A stretch of 64,000 nucleotides of DNA from Xanthostigma xanthostigma (GCA_963575645.1 OY754464.1:45312192-45376191); one strand, 5' to 3'. Positions 43,966 to 55,012 are shown, counted from the first letter of the stretch. A program made the numbers and translations. Notes: generated from the letters alone by a model not told the origin.

Positions 43966-44475
43966 TAATATACCCTTTCCGGGGAAAAAAATATCACCAT
44001 TCTATTCTTCATTAGGGCTTTTATAATGCAGATTTTTGACAAAACTCTCTACGACTAACCGTTTTCGAAAAAAACGAACGGTACGGGTGGTCTGACTCAC
44101 CCTGTATAAAACATGAAAACTTGCAATATAAAAACTTGATACACACTTAGATCCTGACTCTTTTTCGGCGAAGCCGACAAACCCACATTTTGTTTCTACC
44201 GAACTTGGATTCTTTTTTCTTCATTTATATTTCTGGTGGGATATTATACGCCGCCCAGAAGCGACGTTGATGGCGTATTAACGTGTTGCTTTTCCGCTAT
44301 ATTTCCGTTCTTAAAAGAAACGAATGCCGGGATATATTGTTATAAAATATTTTTTTATTAAAAACTGTTCGTGAATCAAGAGCTCTTTTTGAACTGTTTA
44401 AGTGGGAAATTATGGAACTTATGACGGTTGGTGGTGGCAAATGCTCCCCGTTAATTGTGTAAATAATATTTTATT
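43966..44475. other. No gene seen
   Basis: Non-coding. It includes CACCCTGTATAAAACATG (44098) and TTTCTGGTGGGAT (44230), both resembling TIR ends of other MITEs in the window. Confidence 0.35.
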
Positions 44476-45195
44476 TTTGTGAAGCATTTAGCTCTGTTAT
44501 AACAAACTCCGGAGGGCCATATCAAGACCACACAAGCTGTGACAATTTCTTTGTAGTGATTTCTGCTGTGCTACGGATAACCGGGATTAATTCTGTCCAG
44601 TTCGAGAAACCATCGATGATATTTAGCACGAATTTATTTCCGCTAGATGAACGGGTAAGAGGACCTACATGGTCAAGATATACTCTTTGCCAAACTCCCG
44701 TTGGAGAGTCACTATGCACAACAAACCGGTAGCTGGTATATTGGGCGCCTTCGAACGTTGACAAATATCGCAGGATCTAATAAAATTTCGAACATCATTA
44801 AACAGGTCTTTCCACCAAAAGTTCTTCGCAATGTTTCTATATGTTTTAGTGATTCCTTGATGGTTAGAAATCTAGAGATCTTGATAATAATGCAGTATCG
44901 TAGACACGATGGAATTAGAAACAACTACACGGTTCAAACGTTTCACTCCAACAAAGCGGATGAGAAGATCTCTGCGTATTCCTAGCCCTGTGACATCTTC
45001 ACCAGCGTTCAACTGTTGTATGATGAGGTTCAAATCAGCATTCTTCTTTTGGTGTTCACGTATCGAAGTTAAAGAAGCGGGAAATTGTTGTAACATGTTT
45101 ATTTGTTCGATAAAGTTCTTATCTTCATTGTAGATTAATCGACTTACACAATCAGCAATAGCGTTGTCAACACCCCTCACATGTTCCACTGTAAA
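44476..45195 (-). mobile_element. Gypsy-type LTR retrotransposon fossil, RNase H end and integrase part
   Basis: The minus strand has HVRGVDNAIADCVSRL, the end of gypsy RNase H, then text of the integrase N-terminal region and GVWQRVYLDHVGPLTRSSSG with NIIDGFSNWTELIPV from the integrase core. It is broken and partial. A CR1-like LINE lies against its upstream side. It looks old. Confidence 0.8.
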
Positions 45196-45589
45196 TTTGA
45201 AATAATAATAATAATAATTCTTTATTTTAAATTCCAAAGAACATAATAGCGTCAGTTTAGAGATAAAATATTACTATAAGAAAAAATCATGTAAATTATA
45301 AAAACAATTTTGAATTTAATAATGCCTCAAGGACACTCTAAATTCCCTAGAGGATACAATATTTTTTAATGAGCATGGTAATCTGTTGTAGAGTTTAGTA
45401 GCCATACAGACAGGGCCACGTTGGTAAGCCACTAGTAAAGCATTGGGCAAAAGTAAATTATGTTTCTTACGCGTTAAGTAACCATGGTCAGCAGACTCAA
45501 AATTGGAAAGATGACTTTTAACGTAGGTAGCCATGGTGAATATATATAGAGATGACAGAGTTAAAACGAGACAGTCTAAATACGCAACG

Positions 45590-45775
45590 ACCAATTTTGC
45601 CAAGCTGTTTAGGGTGTTCGAACATCCAACGAAGCGCGGCGTTATCAGATTGAAGAGTGAACGGTTGAATTTCCAAATATTCAGCAAACTTCTTAACACC
45701 CCATACTGCTGCCCAACATTTCGCTCATAGATATAACGAGTTTCAGTCGGCGTCAATCTTCTGCTGGCATACTGA
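45590..45775 (-). mobile_element. Gypsy RNase H-like patch between LINE parts
   Basis: The minus strand reads PIQYASRRLTPTETRY and further RNase H-like text of the gypsy superfamily. It stands exactly where the LINE lacks its RT. The element is a broken fossil; the likely source is the same gypsy copy as the neighbouring fragment. Confidence 0.6.
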
Positions 45776-47094
45776 ATAGGAGAGTTAATACCATTATTGA
45801 TATTACTTTTACTAATGTCTATATCGGTATCAGAGGAAGGAATGCTGAAATGATTATTTAAGTAATTACATATTTTTGCAGGACTAGTGGTATTCTTAAC
45901 ATCTTCATCAATGAGAGAGGTGATACTACTAGCATGAGGTTTGTGGCTTCTACATCTTTTGTTGTTAATGTCCCAGGCTGCTTTAGTTTTATTGCTGGCG
46001 TTATTTATGTGGGTCATAGTGGCTGCTTTTTTACAATCATTAATTAAGTTTTTGTAAATCAGTTTTAACTCTTTGTAGTATGAATGAAAATTATTATTAT
46101 TTATAGTTTTATGAATGACATTCATGTCTCGTAACACATTACTCAGTTGTTGAATTTCAGGCGTGATCCATGTCTTACCGTGAGTAAAGTTTCAAGTCTT
46201 AGAGAAAAAGCACAGTTTAGAGAATAAAGCAAAGTATCATAAAATTCTTTGAAACTTTCTTTAGTGGATCCGCCATCATAAACACGTTAAAAAACAGCGA
46301 TTCAAAATATTGACAATTAGAATCTGAGAACACGCGTTTGTAAAGGATTTAAATCTACAATCTTAATATCTAATAGCTGGTAATTGTGATCGGATAGAAA
46401 TGTATCACAAACTGAAATATTGTACGGTACACAAATTTTGGTAAAAATATTGTCAATACACATCGCGGTATGTGCGGTTACTCTTGTAGGTTTTACAGTA
46501 GCGGTCATATTAAATGATAAGAACAGATTCACAAGTTTTTCATTTAGTTTTTTCGTTGATAGTTGTTTGATAAAAAGTCGATATTTTAATCACCACACAC
46601 AATCGTATACTTTCGGTGATCATAAAGGCTATCTAGAGCCTCGGTGAAATTGTCTATAAATGTTTGAAAAGTTCCATTGGGTGCACGATATATCGTCAGA
46701 ATTACAATTTTAATATTATTGGAAAGTTATTTCAAAACTATGTTCGACTATTGTAGGGTAATCAATTTTTGAGAAAATTAAATTATTTTTGAAATAAATA
46801 CAGACACCACCACGCAAGATTAAGATTTAAGAGTTAGCTAATATGTAAAATCCAGATTGGTAACACATTTCATTGCTCTTCATCCAATGTTCGCATATAA
46901 ATAATATGCCAACCTTGTGTTCATTTAACAACACTTCCAAGGATCCAGTTTTACCATTCAGACCCTTGTATGTTTATGTACATGACTCTTATATGTTTAA
47001 TGCTCTTATGATTATCAATTTTAGTGTGTTTATTTTGTTTATTTTCTCTTGACTTATTGGGTACCTACTTGTTTTAAGAGTTGTAGATGTTCAT

Positions 47095-48106
47095 TTATTT
47101 TGGTGGAGTCGAGGCTACCTTTCGAAAAAAATCCTTGTGTTCAGTCGTATTTTTCTTGGAGAAAAAGAATCTATTGATAAAGGTATCACGGGGCCAAAAA
47201 GCAGGATCCATTATTTTGTCTTTCAAATGAAGTGGGACACTTACTTTGAAAGATTTAAATCTTTCACTTTTACCAACTGATTCACAAAAGTATTCGGCTT
47301 TATAATGATTGTTAAGATAAATTTTTATTGTCTCAGGTGTTACTGTATTGGATAAACCTGACACAAAGATATGTGCCATTCTTTGTACAGCACTCAATGA
47401 CTGAGTTTCCAATTGCTTTTCATCGCCAGTGCCATGATACGTGGCAATAACTTTACGTCTGCGTCTAGATCGTGTAGGTGCCGGTTCCCAATCGCTTTCT
47501 TGATTTGCATCTTGCATAATTACATGTGCATAAGTTGTCTAAGTCTTATTACTATTAATTTCATCACTATCTGCATTCATATCATTTCATTAGATTCTGT
47601 TTCTTTAGCCGCATCATTTTTTTTTTGACAACGCCGTTTGGTTCATTTCTAATGATGTTCTTAGTAGCAATCGGAGAGGTCACGCCCGTCTTGTTTTTGG
47701 AAATTGACGACATCTGTTGGTCATTGTTAGTTGAACGAATTTTATTTACAGAGATTGATTTAGTGTTTACATCACTTTTATTTTTTAGAAATATAATTGC
47801 ATTTTTTAACTCTATATGATTTCAGATTCACGCTGGTTAATTAATTTACATTGCAAGTTATATTTTGCTTTTAAATAATTTTTTCAAAAATATAACTAAA
47901 TTTAATATATTTTTTTGCATACTATTTTTATCACATTTAGTACCAGCAATATCGACACGATATTCAAAATCAGAAATATTACATAGTATGAAATTGCCAC
48001 TTGCTTTATTGCACATATTACAGAACTTTCTTAAATTTGATTTTTCATCACTTAAATTACAAGATTCTTTGCGGCACTTAGACAGGTCGTCTGTACTCAC
48101 CACCAT
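47095..48106 (-). pseudogene. LINE ORF1 remnant with cysteine-rich start
   Basis: The first part (48106 downward, MVVSTDDLSKCRKESCNLS then RKFCNMCNKASGNFILC) is cysteine-rich, as in CR1 ORF1s with a PHD-like finger. The last part (47517-47095, 140 residues) has RMAHIFVSGLSNTVTPETIK and AFWPRDTFINRF, the same C-terminal domain as the ORF1s at 30541 and 51578. Frameshifts separate the parts. Confidence 0.65.
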
Positions 48107-48115
48107 CTTATATAC

Positions 48116-48782
48116 TGTTGCGTGCCCCTTGATGGGACGACTATGGAATTTGTAGAAACTAGTAGAAACAACAACAATGGAAAACAGGTAAAAACATACG
48201 ACCTGCAGACAATCGCTTGGAGAGACACAAATACATGTAAAGGAAGGGATCTCGTTGCGTAAAGCAGGTAGCGAAGTTAGACCCGATTTCTTAGAATCGC
48301 TTGGACAGAACAATAGATGTAAAGGAAGAAATCTCGATTCGTCCAGAACATTCGATAGAAGCATGGGACGAGACTATAAAAGGCGAGCAGATTGGGCAAG
48401 TCGAGTCAGTCAGTATTCAAGCTGTTCATGAGTTGTGTTGATACAGTGCTCTGGCATTACGACATAAATTATACTGTGGAAATAAATTATAACTTTAGTG
48501 AGTGGTTTTACATAAATGATTTACAGTTAATAGACAAGTGTGCTGATAAACTTTGTGTTGTGTTCCTGTGTTGTAAACATTTTGTGTATATAATTTAGTG
48601 ACTCTATATTCTCTGTTACCTAGTCTTTTATTTTTATTATTTAGAACTATTAGTTTTGTTTTTGTTAACGTTATTATTTCTGTTAAGGTAAAGAAGTTTT
48701 GTTTGTGTGTTTTACTGTTTTGTTAAACAGTTATTATTGCAAATAAATAATTTCCGCCACGGACTACAGCAGTTTTGTTACA
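48116..48782 (+). mobile_element. Solo LTR with 4-bp duplication
   Basis: The 667-bp segment starts TGTTGCGTGCC and ends TTTTGTTACA and is flanked by ATAC on both sides (48112-48115 and 48783-48786). It has a promoter-like TATA box and, near the right end, AATAAATAAT as a likely poly(A) signal. There is no internal region, so it is a solo LTR, probably gypsy-type. Clear ends and duplication suggest a moderate age. It lies at the 5' side of the LINE ORF1, opposite in orientation to the gypsy fossils. Confidence 0.8.
48374..48410 (+). promoter_or_regulatory. LTR core promoter
   Basis: CTATAAAAGG (48374-48383) is followed at a usual distance by TCAGTCAGT (48406 onward), an arthropod initiator match. 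This is the likely transcription start of the solo LTR. Confidence 0.6.
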
Positions 48783-48799
48783 ATACCAATATATTGAGA

Positions 48800-49743
48800 T
48801 CTTCAGGCTGAAAATTTAAATTTGTTTCATCCGTATGAACTTCCTTTGCGCTGTAGAAATCTTGTTGGTGTCCCCAGATTTAATGTGAGATTGATTATTT
48901 CTTGAAATTGGAACAGATGACCCAACTTTGCGTAATTGATTCGTATGGCGCCTCCACGGTTGGTTGTTCACTGAAACTATGTACTTTAGTGTTCCGTCTT
49001 TTGTTACACGGCCGATTTCTCATTTACGATTTGGATTCTTAAAACTTCTTCCTGCAACTTTTTGCCCAAGTTCGAAATTTTTGTCTTGAAAAATAACATT
49101 ATTTCGCTGAAGTTTTTTATTAACAACAGCATTTATGTTAGGTCTGATGGAATCCAACTTTGACCGTAGTTCACTTTTTAAAAACAGTTTTGCAGGGCTT
49201 TCCCCTGTGACGATGAGAAGCCGTCGATGTATTTACGTGCATAAAAATAAGACTTACGATTTCCGAGTCAGTAATATTCAAGTTTAACGCACGACTTTTA
49301 TTATTAATATCCTCAACGAACTCTCGTAAGGATTCATCAGGACGCTGCCATCTGGCAACTAATTGAGTTTTCAAGCGTTCTCGATCTATAGCTGAGAGAG
49401 GATAGGTAAGCATATTTTGCATAATACTTAGCCAAACTGGTTCCTCTAACAAATTTATTGAGACCACCTCTTGCTTAAATAACCTTCACATCTTATTGCC
49501 AGCATTGTAATAAATTGAGATTCTGGAATCAATCTATTATCTATTATCGGTCAAAGAATCAACCGCTTCGATAAAATCAATTATTTCTTCTGCATTTAAA
49601 CCGTTGCAAATAGGAACTCGATCAATCCATTTACTAACCACAGGTTGAGACCATGATTCTGACGATAAATGAATTCTTGCCGCTTCAAATGCGTTCAGCA
49701 AATGTCGTTCACTTCTGTCAGTGGTAGTTGAGGCTCTTCTTGA
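48800..49743 (-). mobile_element. Gypsy-type LTR fossil, gag-like and integrase C-terminal parts
   Basis: The minus strand has gag-like text (VARWQRPDESLREFVEDI) and, next to it, integrase C-terminal text (SKLDSIRPNINAVVNKK). These parts are not neighbours in a normal gypsy genome, so the copy is broken and rearranged, with several breaks. No LTRs of its own are visible. Old. Confidence 0.75.
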
Positions 49744-51669
49744 CTAGTTATGGTCGACACTATCAAATGCTTTTGATAGATCACAGTATAAACTGATGAT
49801 GGTTTCTTTGTTTTCTACACAGTTTAGTATTTCATCTATATGTTGAAAAATCGCTGTATTTGTTGACTTTCGTTTCTGGAAGCCGTTTTGTTCTCGAGAT
49901 AGAGTGTTATTTTTAATAAAGAAATCATAAATCCTAGAATACATGGCTTTCTCAATAATTTTAGAAATGTTCGGGAGAAGCGAAATTGGTCTATAGTTGG
50001 AGACATCACTTGCATCATTTTTTTGTTTAAACACAGGTATTATTATGCCTTTCTTTAACTCATCTGGAAATATTCCTCGTTGAAACGATAGATTTATTAT
50101 GTATGTCAATGGCTTCATAATTAGTTCTGCAGAGAATAACAAAAGTCTATTTGAAAGTTCATCCCAACCTGCAGACGGTTTGTTATGTAAAGACATGATG
50201 ATTTCCAATACTTCAAGCTCATCAATTTTCCTAATGAAGCAGCTGGATTTAGGTGCATTATTTAGTTTACTGTAGTTTTTAGGTTTTTTTAAGTTTAAAT
50301 TTGATGCTATGTTATTGAAATAATCATTAAAGCAGTCACTGACTATTTTAGGATCGTTTACTCTCTTACTGTTAACTATTATTTCAATATCCTTTTCTTG
50401 TCTTTTTGTTACATTTTTATTTTGATTGATAATAGACCACATAGTTTTTGACTGATTATCAGAGTTTTTAATTTTATTTTCTAGATATGTACGTTTTTTT
50501 TCTTTCGTATCAGATTTCATTTCCTTACAGAGTAATTTATAATAATTTCGGAGAATGCTTATTTCTGGATGTTTACACATGAGTTCATAAGCGAGGCGTT
50601 TTAATTCACTTTTTTGTTTTATTTCGTCATTTATCCATGATTTTTCCTTTATTTTTCCTTTTTTTCTGCCATTTGTTTTTACGAAAGCACAGTTGAAGCA
50701 GTGGAGCAGCGATTCCAGAAGTATTTCATAAGCCTCGTTGACGTCATCAGTTAGAAAAACGTCTTCCCATGTTTCATGAGCTAGAAGGAAATAATAAAAG
50801 GAATAGTTTAGTTTTGTAAAACTTCTCCGCTCACACACAGTATCATGTGGGTCGCTTTGCGCATTTCTGGGAATATTCCATGTAAAAGAGATTGCACAGT
50901 GATCAGACAACGCCGAAGCTTTAACCGCACATGTGTAATCCACAGCATCTACATTAGTTATAATATTATCGATAGTTGTAGCCGAATTAGCTGTGATTCT
51001 TGTATGTTCAGTAACTGTTGGATAGTAATTGTAACATTCGAAGAGTTCACTCAGTAGTATAAGTCTTTTAGAATTATTTGAAAAGTCTACATTATAATCA
51101 CCACAGATAAAATTTTTGTATTTTGTATTTTTAAGGTTTTTTAATAATTGTTCCAGACTTGATAAGAATTCATTAAAATCGCCTTCCGGCGAACGATATA
51201 TGCAAAACACATTACACTTTAGTTTTTTGTTTATTATGCCGCAAATTTCAAAATGTTTTTCACAAGATAGATAGTTAAAATCATAGTTCGGTTCTAAGTC
51301 AAGTTCACTGTTGGCATAAATGGACACACCTCCATGGGAAAAATATGTTCTACAGAAGTGAGACACTAAATTGTAGTTTTGTAATTTTATACTTTTAATC
51401 TCGATTTCATTTAGCCAATGTTCTGTTAAACATAATATATCAGGAGCTTCAGAATCAAGAAAAATGTCCAGCTCATTTATCTTATTACGTATACATTGTA
51501 TATTTTGCGTTATTATTTTGACACTGTCTAATTTCTTGTTGACTAATTTATTGATATGTCTATCTGCATCCCTTTTATTAGTCATTGAATTTAGCTGAGT
51601 GTACCCTGCGAAAAATATATCTTTTAACAAAGGCACCTTGTGGCCAATTATTTCCGTCATATATGTCAC
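49744..51669 (-). CDS. LINE ORF2, endonuclease and first part of RT, open 641-residue frame
   Basis: The endonuclease has IITQNIQCIRNKINELDI, LCLTEHWLN (catalytic Glu), HGGVSIYANS, CIYRSPEGDFNEF, CGDYNVDF (catalytic Asp/Asn) and ALSDHCAISF (Ser-Asp-His). The RT starts near residue 480: KPSAGWDELSNRLLL, NYRPISLLPNISKIIEKAM, NGFQKRKSTNTAIF and LYCDLSKAFDSVDHN. The motif A aspartate is present, then the frame stops at DHN where the LINE is cut. The true start is probably at MTNKRDADRHINKL (about 51585), inside the ORF1 overlap. Lack of stops over 640 codons suggests a young copy. Confidence 0.85.
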   Translation of the reverse strand: MTYMTEIIGHKVPLLKDIFFAGYTQLNSMTNKRDADRHINKLVNKKLDSVKIITQNIQCIRNKINELDIFLDSEAPDILCLTEHWLNEIEIKSIKLQNYNLVSHFCRTYFSHGGVSIYANSELDLEPNYDFNYLSCEKHFEICGIINKKLKCNVFCIYRSPEGDFNEFLSSLEQLLKNLKNTKYKNFICGDYNVDFSNNSKRLILLSELFECYNYYPTVTEHTRITANSATTIDNIITNVDAVDYTCAVKASALSDHCAISFTWNIPRNAQSDPHDTVCERRSFTKLNYSFYYFLLAHETWEDVFLTDDVNEAYEILLESLLHCFNCAFVKTNGRKKGKIKEKSWINDEIKQKSELKRLAYELMCKHPEISILRNYYKLLCKEMKSDTKEKKRTYLENKIKNSDNQSKTMWSIINQNKNVTKRQEKDIEIIVNSKRVNDPKIVSDCFNDYFNNIASNLNLKKPKNYSKLNNAPKSSCFIRKIDELEVLEIIMSLHNKPSAGWDELSNRLLLFSAELIMKPLTYIINLSFQRGIFPDELKKGIIIPVFKQKNDASDVSNYRPISLLPNISKIIEKAMYSRIYDFFIKNNTLSREQNGFQKRKSTNTAIFQHIDEILNCVENKETIISLYCDLSKAFDSVDHN

Positions 51670-52318
51670 TTAAAAGTTCTTTGTCTGTGCCAATTTTAAA
51701 ACTTTTGTATTTTCCCTTGCTCTGCAGATCCTCAACAACAAATTGCCGGTTACCATATTTCTTTCCTAGATATGAGACAATATTATCGGCAGTGGTGTTT
51801 TGACTGCATCGCCCTAAGAAAACCCATACTTTGGATTCTTCACATTTAAGATCATCATTGATGGGTCCACTTCCTCTAATGATGTTGTTTTTCCTTTTCC
51901 TGTATTTCACTGTAGTGAATCCTTCATCATCACTTTCGTCCGTGGGTTGTATTTTATCATTTATTGTCTGTTTATCCGTGTTATCATTTTTTTTGTCGGC
52001 ATTTAATTCATCATTTATGTTATGTTGGTTGCCAGTTGTTTTGTTTTTTCCATTATTGACCACATTTTCAGTTTTTTTAATTGCTCCAGTATTTTTTATC
52101 TCGATTTGCATGGTTTGAGGTATATCCTTCCTAATTTTTTCTTTTGTGTGGGATAATTCCTCTTCAAGTTTTTTAATTTTCTTATCTTTACCTTCATTGC
52201 TGGCAAGTGCTATATCTAATTTCTCTGTTAACGAGTCATTTTCTTGTACATCATTAGCTGATTTTGCAATAATAAGTTAATTTTTTCTTCCATACTTAGA
52301 TTCCTGAAATTTTCTTCC
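51578..52318 (-). pseudogene. LINE ORF1, one frameshift near its start
   Basis: The frame begins MEENFRNLSMEEKINLLL, shifts once (about 52255), continues LTEKLDIALASNEGKDKKI with a coiled-coil pattern (KKLEEELSHTKEKI), then a polar stretch and the C-terminal domain WVFLGRCSQNTTADNIVSYL to NNWPQGAFVKRY. Layout and length match the intact 269-residue ORF1 at 30541. Confidence 0.75.
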
Positions 52319-52406
52319 ATTTTTTCCCCTTCATTTACCCTTTTACTGCTGTTATAGCTCACCGAACATTAGCCTAGATACGTTTAAAACTGAAGTAGAT
52401 GGTATA

Positions 52407-53348
52407 ATGAATGACAGTAAAAATACAACAGGAGAAGTTATCATATTAGGCGATTTAAATGTTAAATCTCCCCAGTGGGGATCAGCTGTAACTGATTCAA
52501 GGGGACAGTACTGGACGGAATGGATGTCTTCACTAGATATGATAGCAAATAATACCGGGGAAACTCCGACATTTGTTAGAGGAAATAGTCAATCTTTTAT
52601 AGACATTACGTGCTCAACGCAGAATATGGCAGCAAAAATCATGAATTGGCAAGTACTGGAGGCAGAGTCCCTTAGTGATCATCGGTTTATATACTTTGAG
52701 ATCAAACACGGTAAACAAAAGAATATAGAAAGAACTAAGGTAGTAAATGACTGGAAGGTCTTCAAAGACATACTGGAGTGGAGGATGGAAAGTATAAACA
52801 AGAGAGAGGCTACGCCGAAAGCATGCACGCAAGTGATAAAGGAGGCATATCTGGTAAGTCAGAGCCGGAGAAATAAAAGAAAGGTGACAGTGCCATATTG
52901 GTGGAATGGGGAGATCGGAGAACAAAGAAAGAAGTGCTTTGCAAAAAGAAGAGTATTGACTAGATATAATAAAAGGGGCGCAAGAGTAAAAGATCTGGAA
53001 GAAATTAAGAATGAATATAAAGAAGAGAGAAATAAACTAAGGAAACTTATAAATCAATCTAAGAGGAGACACTGGCAGGATACCTGTGAAGACCTGGACA
53101 GGGATATATGGGGAAACGGGTACAGGATAGTAACGGGCAAGCTAACAAATCAGAGACCCGTAAACTTGACCACAGAAATGAAAAAAGAGATAGCACTAGA
53201 GTTGTTTCCGAGGAAGATTGACAAAAAAGACACGATACTGGCTAGTGAAGGCGTGAGACCATTTACTGTAGACGAACTCGAAAAAGCTGTAGCAAGCATG
53301 AAAGCTGGAAAAGCACCGGGACAGATGGACTACCTCCAGAAGCTATAA
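52407..53348 (+). CDS. R1-clade ORF2, endonuclease part
   Basis: The frame (open upstream to about 52350, SPNISLDTFKTEVDGI) has VIILGDLNVKSPQWGS with the catalytic Asp/Asn, DITCSTQNMA, and SLSDHRFIYFEI (Ser-Asp-His). The N-terminal ~100 residues of the endonuclease are missing by 5' truncation. After the linker (KAVASMKAGKAPG) the frame is lost: GCACCGGGACAGATGG lacks one C compared with the usual PGPDG coding, a single-base deletion near 53322, giving an early stop at 53348. Confidence 0.85.
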   Translation: MNDSKNTTGEVIILGDLNVKSPQWGSAVTDSRGQYWTEWMSSLDMIANNTGETPTFVRGNSQSFIDITCSTQNMAAKIMNWQVLEAESLSDHRFIYFEIKHGKQKNIERTKVVNDWKVFKDILEWRMESINKREATPKACTQVIKEAYLVSQSRRNKRKVTVPYWWNGEIGEQRKKCFAKRRVLTRYNKRGARVKDLEEIKNEYKEERNKLRKLINQSKRRHWQDTCEDLDRDIWGNGYRIVTGKLTNQRPVNLTTEMKKEIALELFPRKIDKKDTILASEGVRPFTVDELEKAVASMKAGKAPGQMDYLQKL

Positions 53349-53362
53349 AGGAAGCAGCAATA

Positions 53363-55012
53363 TTGTTCCCAGACTGGATATTGGGCATGCTAAATGGACT
53401 ACTGAGTAAGCAAGAATTTCCAGCTGAGTGGAAAGTAGCGAAGGTTATACTAATACTAAAAGGGAGAAAGCCGTTAGAAAACCCGTCTTCCTACAGACCA
53501 ATCTGCCTGCTTAATACGCTAAGCAAGGTATACGAGAGGCTTATTAGGGAAAGACTAGAAAAGGAGTTGGAAAAGGGAGAGGGACTATCTCACCATCAGT
53601 ATGGTTTCAGAAAAGGAAGGTCAACTATACAGGCCATCGAAGTTATAATGAAGATGTCCAAAAATACAGAGCATAGATGGTGCGCGCTTATAACGTTGGA
53701 TGTCAAAAATGCATTCAACTCAGCAGTGTGGAGCATAATTATAGGAGAACTCCAGAGGAGAGGTGTCGCTCAATACCTAATTAAACTGGTATGGCACTAC
53801 TTCAGCGACCGGAAAATAAGGGTGGATAAAAACGAGGAAATCGAAATGACATCCGGAGTACCTCAGGGATCGATTCTAGGCCCCACCCTATGGAACGTAT
53901 TATATGATGGAGTCTTAAGAACAGAGCTACCAGAAGGGGCGAAATCGGTGGGCTTTGCTGACGACTTGGCAATAGTAGTTAACGCAGAAGAAAAGGAAGA
54001 ACTAGTTTTTAGGGTAAACGAATCTTTAAGGCGAATTGATGTATGGTTGACAAACCACCAACTAGAATTGGCCCCAGAAAAAACCGAGGCAGTTATTTTA
54101 AAGGGCCCTAGAAAACTAAGAAAAGAAATTATTTTTAATATTAGGGAAAACATAATTATGCCAGCGAAAGCAGCACGATATTTAGGGGTAAGGATAGATG
54201 ATAATTGCGTATTTGGTGAACATGTCAAATGGGTGGCAGAAAAGGCTGAAAAAAGAACGGCAGCACTGGCGAGGGTGATGCCTAATATCGGGGGTCCGCA
54301 AAGTATCAAGAGGCAGATGCTATGTGGCGTGGTTCACTCAATACTATTGTATGGAGCTCCCATTTGGCATACAGTATTAAAGGGGAAGAAGTACAAGGAT
54401 ATACTGGAGAGGGCGCAGAGGAAAATTCTGTTGAGAGTAGTGAGTGCTTACAGGACGGTCTCCACAAAAGCAATTCAAGTTTTAGCGGGAATAATACCTA
54501 TAGAGCTTTTGGTGAAAGAAAGAGTCTTGCTAAATGAAAGGAAAAATGAAAACTACTTAGAAGCTAAAAAAGAGATAAGAGAGAATATCACGGAAGAATG
54601 GCAAAGAGCGTGGCAGGAAAACGTATTGGTGGGTCAATGGACCAAAAGAATAATTCCCGATGTTGGTACATGGCTGAGGTGTAAACACAGAAATGTCGAT
54701 TTCTATATGACACAAATATTGACTGGACATGGATGTTTCAAGAGCTACACTTTGAGGATTGGGAAGACCGAAACTGATGAATGTATGTACTGCGGTGAAT
54801 CGGACACGGCTGAACATACCCTCTTCCATTGCCCAAGGTGGGAGAAGGACAGGCAGGCTGCATATGATGAAATAGGAACAAAGCTTACGGTTGAAAATCT
54901 GATTACAACAATTACGGGAAAAAAACAGGCGTGGAGGATAACGAAAGAGCTAATAAAAAATATCATGAGTAAGAAGGAGAAGGACGAAAGAGAGATAATG
55001 ATGGAAGGATGA
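53363..55012 (+). CDS. R1-clade ORF2, reverse transcriptase and CCHC finger
   Basis: Continues the previous part in the shifted frame. RT motifs are SYRPICLLNTLSKVYERLI, YGFRKGRSTIQAIE, ITLDVKNAFNSAVW (motif A Asp present), GVPQGSILGPTLWNVLYDGV (motif B) and GFADDLAIVV (motif C Asp-Asp). The C-terminus has LTGHGCFKSYTLRIGK and CMYCGESDTAEHTLFHC, the finger that in R1 proteins follows the RT. The frame is open for 549 codons with all catalytic residues. Confidence 0.9.
   Translation: MFPDWILGMLNGLLSKQEFPAEWKVAKVILILKGRKPLENPSSYRPICLLNTLSKVYERLIRERLEKELEKGEGLSHHQYGFRKGRSTIQAIEVIMKMSKNTEHRWCALITLDVKNAFNSAVWSIIIGELQRRGVAQYLIKLVWHYFSDRKIRVDKNEEIEMTSGVPQGSILGPTLWNVLYDGVLRTELPEGAKSVGFADDLAIVVNAEEKEELVFRVNESLRRIDVWLTNHQLELAPEKTEAVILKGPRKLRKEIIFNIRENIIMPAKAARYLGVRIDDNCVFGEHVKWVAEKAEKRTAALARVMPNIGGPQSIKRQMLCGVVHSILLYGAPIWHTVLKGKKYKDILERAQRKILLRVVSAYRTVSTKAIQVLAGIIPIELLVKERVLLNERKNENYLEAKKEIRENITEEWQRAWQENVLVGQWTKRIIPDVGTWLRCKHRNVDFYMTQILTGHGCFKSYTLRIGKTETDECMYCGESDTAEHTLFHCPRWEKDRQAAYDEIGTKLTVENLITTITGKKQAWRITKELIKNIMSKKEKDEREIMMEG

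Larger units (their letters stand above)
45196..48115 (-). mobile_element. CR1-like LINE, minus strand, RT missing
   Basis: From high to low coordinates: ORF1 (48106-47095), endonuclease pieces (about 46870-46317, including FLSDHNYQLLDI), the linker (46137 to about 45780, KAAWDINNKRCRSHKPH), then a gap in LINE text filled by gypsy-like sequence (45590-45775), and the C-terminus (45560-45316, ADHGYLTRKKHNLLLPN, MATKLYNRLPCSLKNI) with an (ATT)n tail at 45205-45220. The whole RT core is absent. It lies inside gypsy-derived DNA. Confidence 0.7.
49744..52345 (-). mobile_element. CR1-like LINE, minus strand, cut within the RT
   Basis: ORF1 (52318-51578) and ORF2 (51669-49744) overlap as in the plus-strand LINE at 30541. 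ORF2 ends abruptly after the motif A text, so the 3' half of the LINE is gone. LINE copies usually lose the 5' end; a missing 3' end points to a later deletion or rearrangement, here at the junction with gypsy-derived DNA. The 5' side is cut by the R1-clade LINE. Confidence 0.8.

Noticed and set aside
47858-48364. 168-residue minus-strand frame starting at 48364
   Set aside because: Its first half lies in the solo LTR and only the later half is LINE ORF1, so the join is accidental.
53863-54309. 148-residue minus-strand frame
   Set aside because: It is antisense to the R1-clade RT, whose motifs B and C are on the plus strand.
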